Of a stretch of 64,000 bases of DNA, positions 15,767-23,246 are shown in pieces; position 1 is the stretch's first letter, and each line of letters opens with the position of its first letter. The position numbers were made by a program, and so were the translations under genes. The stretch comes from Bacteroidales bacterium (GTDB taxonomy: Bacteria > Bacteroidota > Bacteroidia > Bacteroidales > UBA932). The DNA lies in contig JAGBVU010000001.1 of the NCBI GenBank assembly GCA_017630155.1, positions 124,001 through 188,000 of the forward strand, in the 5' to 3' direction. The notes under the pieces are model-generated. The model saw only the letters and a program-made list of their open reading frames with translations. It was not told the origin of the DNA and searched no databases.

Positions 15767-16168
15767 ATGGAAGAATTACTAAAAAACATTAAGACCTGGG
15801 TAGAGATGAAGATTGATGCCCTTGCTGCAGGTAATCCGCAGATGGCTATTTTTGCCCCAAGGATAAAGAAAGGTATCTACAATCTTATAAAGCAGAATAT
15901 CGGCAAAATAGAGCCTATTATGCCCTTTCTAACTGATGAAGATGGAAATATAGACATCGGAGATATGAGGAGTGAGGTGATAGACATTTTTGAGGGTATG
16001 CCATCAGGGGAGTACCAGATGGGAGCCTTCCGGATAGTGACCGATAAGGCAAGTGTTAAGATTGAGGTGCCGGATGGAGTGTTATGGCAAATCCTTTTAG
16101 GTGATATAAAATCTGTGAAATTCGGCACAAAAGATGTTGAAGATTTGATTGATTTATTTCAAAAATAA
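15767..16168 (+). CDS. Phage protein of unknown function (133 aa)
   Basis: 133 residues. The first half is an amphipathic helix (IKTWVEMKIDALAAGNPQM and IFAPRIKKGIYNLIKQ), the middle is acidic (FLTDEDGNIDIGDMRSEV), and the end is beta-like with a GAFRIVTDKASVKIEVPDG segment. Nothing resembling a catalytic or nucleic-acid-binding motif is found. It lies 3 bases after the 149-residue gene and shares its style, suggesting one operon. Start at ATG 15767 is clear because the preceding stop leaves no space for another. Confidence 0.6.
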   Translation: MEELLKNIKTWVEMKIDALAAGNPQMAIFAPRIKKGIYNLIKQNIGKIEPIMPFLTDEDGNIDIGDMRSEVIDIFEGMPSGEYQMGAFRIVTDKASVKIEVPDGVLWQILLGDIKSVKFGTKDVEDLIDLFQK

Positions 16169-16179
16169 GGAGGTGTAAA

Positions 16180-16668
16180 ATGATGAACATATATGAGATG
16201 CTGAAAAGTTACTATGAAAGGAGTAATGATAGGGAAAAACTATGGGGCAGTATAGAGGAGATGGCAGAGGTATTGGATGCAATGAAAGAGAAACATCCTG
16301 ATAAGTATTGGCACTTGATGCGAGAAATACACGAGGTATGGAATGGGGCGCACTATGATACCGCTTTCGCCATGTATGAGGTGAGCAAGATGTATCACCT
16401 GGAGGATGAACGAGAGGTGAGGGGCGAGTATTGGAGCAAGAAGATGACTGATGATGTATTGAGGCAATACCGCAGTCGCGTTCCCAGCACTTACAATGAG
16501 TGTGACTTCTATGTCGCTCTTAATGCAAGTTATCACGATCTTGTGAACAGCAAGAGAAAGAGATTTCCCGACAAGTACGAAAATGAGATTATAGAGGATG
16601 CTATCGCCTTTTGGTTTAACGATGATGATATGCCAGATGGCAAGGTATGGTGGTACTTCAATAAGTAG
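16180..16668 (+). CDS. Phage protein of unknown function (162 aa), with strong ribosome site
   Basis: 162 residues from ATG 16180, or 161 from ATG 16183. A perfect AAGGAGGT at 16167-16174 lies 5 or 8 bases upstream, unusual in Bacteroidota where such sites are weak, and its spacing favours 16183. The protein is all helical, rich in Trp, Tyr, Glu and Lys, with YWHLMREIHEVWNGAHYD and, near the end, ENEIIEDAIAFWF. It may be a small helical-bundle enzyme or regulator of the host; no domain is recognised. It ends in front of a strong terminator. Confidence 0.6.
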   Translation: MMNIYEMLKSYYERSNDREKLWGSIEEMAEVLDAMKEKHPDKYWHLMREIHEVWNGAHYDTAFAMYEVSKMYHLEDEREVRGEYWSKKMTDDVLRQYRSRVPSTYNECDFYVALNASYHDLVNSKRKRFPDKYENEIIEDAIAFWFNDDDMPDGKVWWYFNK

Positions 16669-16687
16669 GACACCGCACTCTGCGACC

Positions 16688-16724
16688 ACTCCGCGCCTTT
16701 GTTATGAGGGTGCGGAGTTTTTCT
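16688..16724 (+). terminator. Rho-independent terminator
   Basis: ACTCCGC (16688-16694) pairs with GCGGAGT (16712-16718), followed by a T-rich tract (TTTTTCTTTT). It closes the 15314-16668 operon. Downstream, 16727-16936 is very AT-rich leader for the next small gene and shows no other structure beyond the promoter box at 16878. Confidence 0.8.
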
Positions 16725-16877
16725 TTTATATTGTGGCAGAAAAGTAAACAAAGAAAATAAAGAGTAAAAAGAAACTAATTGTAAATCAGATATATGCTTT
16801 TTTATGATTCGCTTTAAAAAAATATTAAAAAATATAAAAAAATTTGAAAAAAAGTTCCATAAATCAAAAAGATGTGT

Positions 16878-16885
16878 TATCTTTG
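16878..16885 (+). promoter_or_regulatory. Promoter -7 box TATCTTTG upstream of 16937
   Basis: TATCTTTG fits the Bacteroidota -7 consensus exactly, 51 bases before the ATG at 16937. The preceding 80 bases are poly-A/T rich (A-tracts at 16815-16854), which would favour DNA bending near a promoter. The -33 hexamer is not convincing (TTCC at 16855-16858). Confidence 0.6.
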
Positions 16886-16936
16886 TATCAACAAACAAAA
16901 GGAAACATCAACACTTAATAATTGGAGGACAAAAAA

Positions 16937-17188
16937 ATGAGAGCAAATGAAATTCAATGGAACAGATTAGACAACTTCGTGTTTAACGCAAATACATATG
17001 GGCATAGGCAGCACTACAAATATCTAATGAGACTTGGAAGATGTTTGCCGAACACCAAAGCCCAGGCAGAGTATTTTATTTCCAAAGGCATTCACATTGA
17101 TGTTCTAAATAATATGGATGTAGAGATAATAGAGGGTATCCTTAATGAAGTAGGATTTACCGGTGATTACAGATATACTAAAAAATAA
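16937..17188 (+). CDS. Small phage protein of unknown function (83 aa)
   Basis: 83 residues from ATG 16937; the TTG five codons upstream is not needed since GGAGG at 16924-16928 is spaced 8 bases from this ATG. The sequence is polar and helical with a Tyr/His-rich start (ANTYGHRQHYKYLMRLGR) and an acidic end (DVEIIEGILNEVGFTGDY). No motif is recognised. It has its own promoter box and lies in the right-end cluster of very small genes typical of prophage early or accessory regions. Confidence 0.6.
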   Translation: MRANEIQWNRLDNFVFNANTYGHRQHYKYLMRLGRCLPNTKAQAEYFISKGIHIDVLNNMDVEIIEGILNEVGFTGDYRYTKK

Positions 17189-17265
17189 AAATTGGGTGCG
17201 ATTAGTTAATCAAAGCGACTTACATAGAGCTTATGCCCAGAAATTTAACCTAAAATACTAATAAT

Positions 17266-17475
17266 ATGAGATATAGAATTATAGAGATCACAAGCACCCT
17301 CTACCAAGTCGAGGACACCGCATCAGGTATTATCTGCCAATTCCACAAGGGCAGATTTAATGAAACTCAAAGATTCGCATCACTCCCAAGTAATACAGAT
17401 GCAAACACATTAGCAAGGCTAATGAGAGAGATGGGGGATTATTTAGCAATTAACTATAGAGATATAGTCTTATGA
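17266..17475 (+). CDS. Small phage protein of unknown function (69 aa)
   Basis: 69 residues. The N-terminal half looks like a three-stranded sheet (MRYRIIEITSTLYQVEDTAS, then GIICQFHKGRFNETQ), followed by a helix (DANTLARLMREMGDYL). It could be a tiny regulator but has no HTH signature. Its stop overlaps the start of the next gene by 4 bases (TTATGAG), so both are co-translated. The 77-base gap upstream holds only an AT-rich leader with a weak hairpin. Confidence 0.55.
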   Translation: MRYRIIEITSTLYQVEDTASGIICQFHKGRFNETQRFASLPSNTDANTLARLMREMGDYLAINYRDIVL

Positions 17476-17627
17476 GTAGAGGAGGTGCAAGACCTGGATC
17501 AGGTCGCAAGGCAAAGCCTGAGAGCAAGGCGGTGAAAATCCGGATACCTTTATATATATATGAGAGGTTGCCGAAGAATAAGAGCGAATATATTACCTCT
17601 CTTCTGGAGAGGGAGATGAAGAAATAA
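17472..17627 (+). CDS. Small basic phage protein with GARPGSGRK start, ribbon-helix-helix-like (51 aa)
   Basis: 51 residues, ATG 17472 to TAA 17625-17627, overlapping the previous gene. The first residues read MSRGGARPGSGRKAKPE, a motif that opens many small phage and plasmid proteins before a DNA-binding segment. The rest, VKIRIPLYIYERLPKNK and then SEYITSLLEREMK, has the strand-helix-helix pattern of MetJ/Arc-type proteins: a short strand (KIRIPL) and two helices. A small DNA-binding regulator or an accessory packaging protein is likely. A terminator follows within 7 bases. Confidence 0.62.
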   Translation: MSRGGARPGSGRKAKPESKAVKIRIPLYIYERLPKNKSEYITSLLEREMKK

Positions 17628-17633
17628 AAAAAA

Positions 17634-17656
17634 GGCAGTTGGAGGACTGCCCTTTT
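17634..17656 (+). terminator. Rho-independent terminator at prophage right end
   Basis: GGCAGT (17634-17639) pairs with ACTGCC (17646-17651) around a six-base loop, followed by CTTTTT. It closes the small-gene cluster 7 bases after its last stop and should block prophage transcripts from reading into the attachment region. Confidence 0.8.
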
Positions 17657-17680
17657 TCAACACAAAAAATTGGAAGTAAA

Positions 17681-17814
17681 CAACAATGATCGTTGTTGAT
17701 TACAGGTGCAAAGATAGTAAAAATTTGTTATTTTTGCAGTGTGAAACCGCGCAGAAAAATCACTTTTTTTTGCAAAAGGTTTCAAATATGGCACAAAAAT
17801 CTTGAAACTTTTTT
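17681..17814. promoter_or_regulatory. Prophage right-end control region: palindromes and promoter box
   Basis: The gene-free stretch 17660-17855 contains a near-palindrome (CAACAATGATCGTTGTTG, 17681-17698, one mismatched pair), a plus-strand -7 box TATTTTTG (17729-17736), a minus-strand match TATCTTTG (17709-17716) and a long inverted repeat: AAAGGTTTCAA (17775-17785) with TTGAAACTTTT (17802-17812), one G-T pair, trailed by T. The last could be a terminator or a recombinase arm site near the attachment core. Which protein binds these sites is unknown. Confidence 0.45.
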
Positions 17815-17859
17815 GTAACCTGTTATTAATCAACATTATAAACCTTTAAGATGAGTAGT

Positions 17860-17900
17860 TTCCTAAACTTTAAATACAGGTTCGAGTCCTGTTGGGGCTA
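17860..17900 (+). other. Attachment core: 3' fragment of tRNA gene (probably tRNA-Arg, anticodon CCU)
   Basis: Bases fit the 3' half of a tRNA: anticodon loop TTCCTAA (17860-17866), 3' anticodon stem ACTTT, short variable loop AAAT, T stem ACAGG/CCTGT around TTCGAGT (17876-17892), acceptor strand TGGGGCT (17893-17899) and discriminator A. No D arm or 5' acceptor exists upstream. This is what a prophage leaves when it recombines inside a tRNA gene: the whole tRNA is rebuilt at the far end and the fragment stays here. The Arg(CCU) assignment assumes a seven-base loop. Confidence 0.75.
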
Positions 17901-17915
17901 CAAATTTCTAAATGA

Positions 17916-18809
17916 ATGAATTGGGATAATACCATCTCCGACTTTCGTTCATACCTCCGACTCGAGAGGTCCATGTCGGAGAATACAATCAATTCTTATC
18001 TTTCTGACCTGAAGAAACTTAAGTTGTTCCTATCCGAAAGGGGAGGATCTGATGTACCCGATTCTGATGCCATAACTTCAGAGGATTTGTCCCAATTTGT
18101 AGAGAGCCAGCAGTCATTGGGCATATCAAAGAGATCTCAAGCCAGGATGGTGAGTGCGATGAGGACTTTCTACAAATTCCTTGAGTTGGAGGGAGTGGTG
18201 AAAAAGAATCCCACAGACAGGATTGGTACACCCAAAATATCGAGATATATTCCGGTAGTCCTCTCTGTAGATGAGGTAGATAGGATAATATCCTCTGTGG
18301 ATCTGTCTGACCCTTTGGGCCATCGCAATAAGGCCATTTTGGAGACCCTTTACTCTTGTGGTCTTAGGGTGAGTGAGCTGGTGGAACTCAAGATTTCAGA
18401 CCTTTTTATGGATGAGTCGTTTATTAGGGTAGTGGGTAAGGGGAACAAGCAGAGACTTGTACCTATTGGGGAGCTGGCAAAGGATGCTATAGTACACTAT
18501 TTAAAGCAGTCCAGAAGAGCTTTTTCTCAGGAGGATATACTCTTTCTGAATAGAAGGGGCAAGAAGTTGAGCAGGGTGATGGTTTTCAATATCGTCAAAG
18601 TGCACGCCGAGAAGGCGGGGGTTGTAAAAAATATATCACCCCACACATTCAGACACTCTTTTGCCTCCCATATGGTGGAAAATGGTGCAGATCTGAGGGT
18701 AGTGCAGCAGATGCTTGGGCACGAAAGTATCCTTACTACCGAAATCTATACACATATTGATACGCAGAAGTGGGAAGAGGAGATTCTCTGTCATCACCCC
18801 AGAGGGTAA
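17916..18809 (+). CDS. xerD: Tyrosine recombinase XerD
   Basis: 297 residues, the standard XerC/D length. Residues 1-90 form the SAM-like DNA-binding domain and residues 105-290 the catalytic domain. All active-site residues are present: Arg151 (LYSCGLRVSELVEL), Lys175, His243 and Arg246 (SPHTFRHSFASHM), His269 (LGHESILTT) and Tyr278 (TEIYTH). With XerC it resolves chromosome dimers at dif before division. The start at ATG 17916 lies 16 bases after the tRNA attachment fragment; the prophage has replaced its natural upstream region. Its end overlaps convergent nth by 16 bases. It is chromosomal, not the phage integrase, by family and side of the attachment site. Confidence 0.9.
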   Translation: MNWDNTISDFRSYLRLERSMSENTINSYLSDLKKLKLFLSERGGSDVPDSDAITSEDLSQFVESQQSLGISKRSQARMVSAMRTFYKFLELEGVVKKNPTDRIGTPKISRYIPVVLSVDEVDRIISSVDLSDPLGHRNKAILETLYSCGLRVSELVELKISDLFMDESFIRVVGKGNKQRLVPIGELAKDAIVHYLKQSRRAFSQEDILFLNRRGKKLSRVMVFNIVKVHAEKAGVVKNISPHTFRHSFASHMVENGADLRVVQQMLGHESILTTEIYTHIDTQKWEEEILCHHPRG

Positions 18810-19426
18810 CTTTTGCACCATGGGGAGAGGCCGCACTCTTCGCATTTTGGCTTTTTGGATGTACAGATGTATCTTCCATGAAGAATAAGCCAATGATGTG
18901 ATATTGCACGGAGGTGTTCGGGGATGTTTTTTGTCAGATCCTCTTCCACTTTCTCTACACTTTCCCCTTTTGATAGTCCCAGTCTCCGGGAGATTCTGAA
19001 TACGTGTGTGTCAACAGCGATAACGGGCTTGTCATACACGATTGAAGCAATAACATTGGCTGTCTTGCGTCCTACTCCTGGGAGTCTTTGTAAGGCGTCC
19101 AGGTCGGATGGGACTGTGCTTCCGAATTCTTGAACCAGCATCCGTGCCATCCCTATCAGGTGTTTTGCCTTGTTGTTTGGGTAGGATATGGATTTGATGT
19201 AGGAGAATACCTCTTCAAATGTAGCCTCAGAGAGGGTCTGAGGGGTTGGAAACCTGCTAAAGAGTGGAGGTGTGACAATATTGACCCTTTTGTCGGTGCA
19301 TTGGGCAGAGAGGATTACAGCCACCAGAAGTTCATAAGGGTTGGTGTAGTTGAGTTCCGATTCTGCTTTGGGGACATTTTCCCCGAACCACTCAAGGATT
19401 CCGCTGTATCTCTCTTTTGTGGTCAT
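18794..19426 (-). CDS. nth: Endonuclease III (DNA glycosylase/AP lyase)
   Basis: 210 residues, a normal length. It removes oxidised pyrimidines and cuts the resulting abasic site in base excision repair. The helix-hairpin-helix is LQRLPGVGRKTANVI at about 112-126, with catalytic Lys121; the catalytic Asp139 is in AVDTHVFR. The 4Fe-4S cluster ligands are Cys188, Cys195, Cys198 and Cys204 in the classic C-x6-C-x2-C-x5-C arrangement. Its ATG overlaps the stop of ftsE (TAATG), so the two are translationally coupled. The 3' end overlaps xerD on the other strand. Confidence 0.95.
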   Translation of the reverse strand: MTTKERYSGILEWFGENVPKAESELNYTNPYELLVAVILSAQCTDKRVNIVTPPLFSRFPTPQTLSEATFEEVFSYIKSISYPNNKAKHLIGMARMLVQEFGSTVPSDLDALQRLPGVGRKTANVIASIVYDKPVIAVDTHVFRISRRLGLSKGESVEKVEEDLTKNIPEHLRAISHHWLILHGRYICTSKKPKCEECGLSPWCKSYPLG

Positions 19427-20154
19427 TATCCCAATAATGAAAAGTCAATTTCAATGGCATCTTCATACTCCGAACACTGCATGTTGTCGCAGATGAGGGT
19501 TCTGGCAGGGTATCTGTTGTGGACCTCTTTGTTGTGGGTTATGAGGATAACTGCAGGCTTCTGATTGCGGTTGATGGACAAAAGGAGCTCCATAATTCCG
19601 TATGTGGTCTCCTGATCAAGATTGCCTGTAGGCTCGTCTGCAAGTATCACTTTGGGGTTGTTAAGAAGGGCTCTGGCAATGGCTACGCGCTGCTGCTCTC
19701 CACCGGATAGCTGGTGAGGCATCTTATGGGATTTGTAGAGCATCCCTACATCTGAGAGGACACCATTGATTTTGGTCTCCATAGCCTTTTTGTCCTTCCA
19801 TCCTGTGGCTTTAAGGACAAATTCCAGATTGGCATATACACTGCGATCCATCAGCAATTGGAAATCCTGGAAAACAACACCGACACTCCTTCTAAGGTAA
19901 GGGATTTGTCTTTTTTTCAGTTTGCGCAGGTTGAAGCCGCAAATGGATGCTTCCCCCTTTTTGATGGGGATTTCACCTATCAGGGAGCTGATGATGGAGG
20001 TCTTGCCGCTCCCTACCTTTCCGAGCAGGTATACAAATTCACCTTCGCGGATGGAAAAAGAGACATCCTTGAGGATAAGATTTGAGCCGTTGACGATATC
20101 TACACCCTTGTATTCTATGATGTTGGGAGTGTTTTCGGTAATAGTGTTTTCCAT
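19426..20154 (-). CDS. ftsE: Cell division ATP-binding protein FtsE
   Basis: 242 residues of an ABC ATPase: Walker A GKVGSGKT (45-52), Q-loop VVFQDFQLL (about 93-101), signature [15 protein letters not shown] (149-163) and Walker [13 protein letters not shown] (169-180). The Q-loop and the Walker B tail match FtsE, which with FtsX transmits division signals to peptidoglycan hydrolases at the septum. No ftsX gene is next to it, as is common in Bacteroidota where the two genes are apart. It is co-transcribed with nth (TAATG overlap). A generic LolD/MacB-type ATPase is the alternative, but the family pattern favours FtsE. Confidence 0.85.
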   Translation of the reverse strand: MENTITENTPNIIEYKGVDIVNGSNLILKDVSFSIREGEFVYLLGKVGSGKTSIISSLIGEIPIKKGEASICGFNLRKLKKRQIPYLRRSVGVVFQDFQLLMDRSVYANLEFVLKATGWKDKKAMETKINGVLSDVGMLYKSHKMPHQLSGGEQQRVAIARALLNNPKVILADEPTGNLDQETTYGIMELLLSINRNQKPAVILITHNKEVHNRYPARTLICDNMQCSEYEDAIEIDFSLLG

Positions 20155-20189
20155 AACGCAAAAATAATAAAAAATGGTATTTTTATTGC

Positions 20190-20197
20190 TATTTTTG
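20190..20197 (+). promoter_or_regulatory. Promoter -7 box TATTTTTG for the TPR gene
   Basis: TATTTTTG lies 32 bases before ATG 20229 in the divergent region between ftsE and the TPR gene. A mirror match (TATTTTTG on the minus strand, 20159-20166) is 5 bases from the ftsE start codon, which would make the ftsE message almost leaderless or is accidental. Confidence 0.5.
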
Positions 20198-20228
20198 TGA
20201 GTTAAAAATATAGAACAAAATAGTGGTT

Positions 20229-23200
20229 ATGAATAAGTGCAGGTTCATATTCTGTGTTACATGCATTGTACTGTTTCCTTGTTTGCTTGGTGCCCAAGGG
20301 TATGCATATAAGAGTATCAGGGGAGAAGTGGAGCGGGTACGTGATCTTTTTGTTAATGATATGCATCAGGCTGTCCAGAATGAGGTGGCTCTACTTTTGT
20401 CCAAGGATCTGAAGGGTGTATCTCCACAGCTCCTTGCTGAATTGGAGTCGTATGGTGTCATTTCGGGAATTTGTCTGAAGCATAGTAATATTGACGGACT
20501 TGTGTCTGGCTTCCAGTCCCGATATCCCAATTCTCCCAGACTTGCCCCCATTAAATTCCATCAGTCTGTATACTATTTTGATGAGGGTAATTATGCAAAA
20601 TCCCTTTCAATAATAAATGGGATAGAGAACAAGTATCTGAGCAAGCAGCAAAGATGGACATATATGTTCAATAAGGCATACAGCAATATGAGGGTAGGTA
20701 ACAACAATGAAGCCAAGGCGGGTTTCAGGCAGATTCTCTCCCTCGGAGATACTCCGTATAAGGCCCCTTCCCACTACTATCTGGGTTATCTGAACTATAT
20801 ATCGGGAGATTTTGAAAAGGCTTTGCGCGAATTCAAGGTGCTTGAGAACAATAATGATTATTCTTTGTTGTCGAAATACTATATGGCTGAGTCTTACTTC
20901 ATGATGAAGGAATACGGAAAGGCAATAGAGGTTGGAGAGGAGATCTATCAGAAGTTGGAAGGGGATTTCAAAATGAAGTGTGTCCGTATCCTCTCACAGT
21001 CGTATTACGAACTGAATGACAGCAGACAGGCCAAAAGATATCTTGAAATGTATTCGGCAGAGAGTGACAGGATGTCAAGAAAAGATAACTATTATTCCGG
21101 CGTAGTATCCTACTCCCTCGGATCTTATTATGCAGCTATTGATGCCTTTGTGAAGGTGGTGGGGCTGAAGGACTCATTGGCACAGAATGGATTTCTCTAT
21201 TTGGGTAACAGTTATCTCGGTGTCAAGAATAAGCTGAATGCGATGGGGGCATTCAAGGAGGCGGCCACAATGGAGTATGACAGAACCATTCAAGAGGAGG
21301 CATCTTTCCTTTATGCCAAGTTGGCCTTTGATCTGAATTCAGACATAGAGCCATTTAACGCCTATATAGAGAAATATCCATCTACCCAAAAAGGTGATGA
21401 AATTTACAGTTATATAGCTGCTTCATATCTTCAGAGCAAGAATTTCAAGGATGCTGTCTCAGCTTTAGGCAATGTCAGAAAAATGACTCCTGAGATGGTT
21501 CATAACCTTCAGAAGGCGGCATTCTTCAGAGGGATGCAACTCATGAGTGTGAGGTCGTACAGATCGGCAATTGAAAATTTTGATTTATCTGTAGCAAATG
21601 GACTCTACAATGCGAGTCTTACCTCTTTGGCTAAATTCTGGAAGGGGGAAGCATTGTATAGGGTGAATGATTTCGATGGTGCACTGACCATTACATCTCC
21701 TTTGGTTCAGAGCCAGCATTTTGCCAGTACAGATGAGTATCCGATGGCACTTATGAATATGGGTTATTCTCACTTTATGCTTGGGAACTATTCTGCTGCA
21801 AAGGTATGGTTTGAAAAATATCTGCAGCTTCCGGCTCATAAGAAAATAGCATTTGTGGAGGCAAAAACCAGACTTGCCGACTGCTGGTATATGGAGAAGA
21901 ATTATGAGGAATCTTCCGTATTGTATCAGGATGTGGCCACAAGGACTTTCAGTAAAGATGATATCTATGCTACATATATGGGGGCGTTGTCATATGGACT
22001 TGTCGGTCAGCCTCAAAAGAAGATATCAATGCTGAAAGATATAATAGATAAAAAGTCTACTTCATCTTACTACCATAAATCTCTTTACGAATTGGGGAGA
22101 ACCTATGTCCAGGAGGAGGCTAACGATGATGCTATTGAGTGCTTCAATGCATTGTTGCAGGACAAGAGCGACAGTACCTACCGGACCAAGTCGATGCTGG
22201 AGTTGGGAATGATACACTCAAATCTCTCGAAGTATGACATGGCCCTCAATTACTTTACTGCAATTGTGGAGAAATATCCCCTTTCTGAGGATGTTATGAG
22301 TGCGTTGGCTGGCATTGAGAGTGTGTACCAGTTGCTCAATAAGCCGGATAAATATCTTGCATATCTGGATAAGGTGGGGATGTCTTCTGTCAAGAGTGCA
22401 GATGAGAAAGAGCAGATGCTGTTCAACGGGGCGGAGCAATTGTTCCTCGCAGAGAGATATTCTGAGGCATTGGGGTCACTTGAATCTTTTATAGAAAAGT
22501 ATCCCGAAGGGGCCAAGACACCGCAGGCCTATTTTTATCTTGCTGAGGCATACAGGAAAACAGGAAAGCCCGAATTTGCATCAGATGCGTACCTTAAAGT
22601 CATGAATACGGGAGAGGGGGCATTTGTGGAGCTTGCAACATTGTATTACGGGCAGCTTCAACTCGAACTTGAGGAGTATGGAAAAGCGGCTTATGCATTT
22701 GAGAGTCTGGAGACTATCTCAAAACTGGAGAACAATAAAAAAGAGGCAGCTGTCGGTAAGATGAGGGGATATTATGGCGCCAGGAACTTTGAGAAGTGTA
22801 TTGCCGCGGCAGATGTGGTGCTGGCTTCTGGTTTTGCAGATGTAGGGATACAGCGTGAGGCGGAGTACAAAAAGGCCAAATCGTATTATTCGCTTGGCCA
22901 GAGGGGTGAGGCTATACTCCTCTTTGGAAAACTGGCCAAGGATTATACCTCTGCAGAGGGGGCAGAAAGTGCCTATCTGCTGATACAGAATGCATATGAT
23001 GAGGGCGATTTTGCCAAGGTGGAAAATCTGGTGTATGCCTTCTCCGATGCGGGGACTTCCCATATGTACTGGCTCGCGAAGAGTTTCATCGTCCTTGGGG
23101 ACTCTTTTGCAGAGAGGGACGAGTGGGAACAGGCCAAAGCGACATTTGAGAGTGTGAAAGAGGGGTATAAACCTGAAAAAGACTATGATGATGTATTGGA

Positions 23201-23246
23201 ACAAGTGGAAATGAGATTGTTAAAACTTAATGAAAATGGGCAATAA
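20229..23246 (+). CDS. Secreted tetratricopeptide-repeat protein, about 1005 aa
   Basis: 1005 residues from ATG 20229; the frame also has a GTG two codons earlier. The first 22 residues are a signal peptide (CVTCIVLFPCLLGAQG). The rest is a long array of TPR-like helical pairs with recurring G-x-x-Y/F-x-x-A-x-x-x-F/Y, for example YNSGDFEKALREFKVLE-like, DDAIECFNALLQ, YDMALNYFTAIVEKYP, ESFIEKYPEGAKTPQAYFYL. It should be a periplasmic or outer-membrane-associated scaffold. The next gene, an outer-membrane beta-barrel, overlaps by 17 bases, so the pair is translationally coupled and probably forms one envelope complex. The exact partner is unknown. Confidence 0.78.
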   Translation: MNKCRFIFCVTCIVLFPCLLGAQGYAYKSIRGEVERVRDLFVNDMHQAVQNEVALLLSKDLKGVSPQLLAELESYGVISGICLKHSNIDGLVSGFQSRYPNSPRLAPIKFHQSVYYFDEGNYAKSLSIINGIENKYLSKQQRWTYMFNKAYSNMRVGNNNEAKAGFRQILSLGDTPYKAPSHYYLGYLNYISGDFEKALREFKVLENNNDYSLLSKYYMAESYFMMKEYGKAIEVGEEIYQKLEGDFKMKCVRILSQSYYELNDSRQAKRYLEMYSAESDRMSRKDNYYSGVVSYSLGSYYAAIDAFVKVVGLKDSLAQNGFLYLGNSYLGVKNKLNAMGAFKEAATMEYDRTIQEEASFLYAKLAFDLNSDIEPFNAYIEKYPSTQKGDEIYSYIAASYLQSKNFKDAVSALGNVRKMTPEMVHNLQKAAFFRGMQLMSVRSYRSAIENFDLSVANGLYNASLTSLAKFWKGEALYRVNDFDGALTITSPLVQSQHFASTDEYPMALMNMGYSHFMLGNYSAAKVWFEKYLQLPAHKKIAFVEAKTRLADCWYMEKNYEESSVLYQDVATRTFSKDDIYATYMGALSYGLVGQPQKKISMLKDIIDKKSTSSYYHKSLYELGRTYVQEEANDDAIECFNALLQDKSDSTYRTKSMLELGMIHSNLSKYDMALNYFTAIVEKYPLSEDVMSALAGIESVYQLLNKPDKYLAYLDKVGMSSVKSADEKEQMLFNGAEQLFLAERYSEALGSLESFIEKYPEGAKTPQAYFYLAEAYRKTGKPEFASDAYLKVMNTGEGAFVELATLYYGQLQLELEEYGKAAYAFESLETISKLENNKKEAAVGKMRGYYGARNFEKCIAAADVVLASGFADVGIQREAEYKKAKSYYSLGQRGEAILLFGKLAKDYTSAEGAESAYLLIQNAYDEGDFAKVENLVYAFSDAGTSHMYWLAKSFIVLGDSFAERDEWEQAKATFESVKEGYKPEKDYDDVLEQVEMRLLKLNENGQ

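Larger units (their letters stand above)
1..17900 (+). mobile_element. Prophage, right-hand portion (siphovirus-like)
   Basis: A continuous run of plus-strand genes in the standard order of a long-tailed phage: head morphogenesis, protease/capsid, connectors, tail tube, chaperones, tape measure, tail tip and fibre, lysis-like genes, small accessory genes. It is cut by the left window edge. The right end is placed at 17900, where a 3' fragment of a tRNA gene meets chromosomal xerD. Terminase, portal, replication genes, repressor and integrase are not in view and should lie to the left. Many genes overlap by 4-14 bases, as in compact phage operons. Whether it is inducible cannot be judged from this part. 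Confidence 0.93.

Noticed and set aside
17709..17716. Minus-strand promoter TATCTTTG inside the prophage end
   Set aside because: No minus-strand gene lies to its left; a transcript would only be antisense to the 51-aa gene, so I treat it as chance unless mapped.
17860..17900. A complete tRNA gene at the prophage end
   Set aside because: No D arm, no 5' acceptor strand and no 5' anticodon stem could be found upstream.
17916..18809. xerD-like recombinase as the prophage integrase
   Set aside because: It lies on the host side of the tRNA fragment and matches XerD in length and motifs; a phage integrase should sit inside the prophage at the other end.
20229..23246. A DNA repeat array or CRISPR-like structure
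   Set aside because: Periodicity is at the protein level from TPR units; the DNA is not repeated. No CRISPR array was seen in the window.
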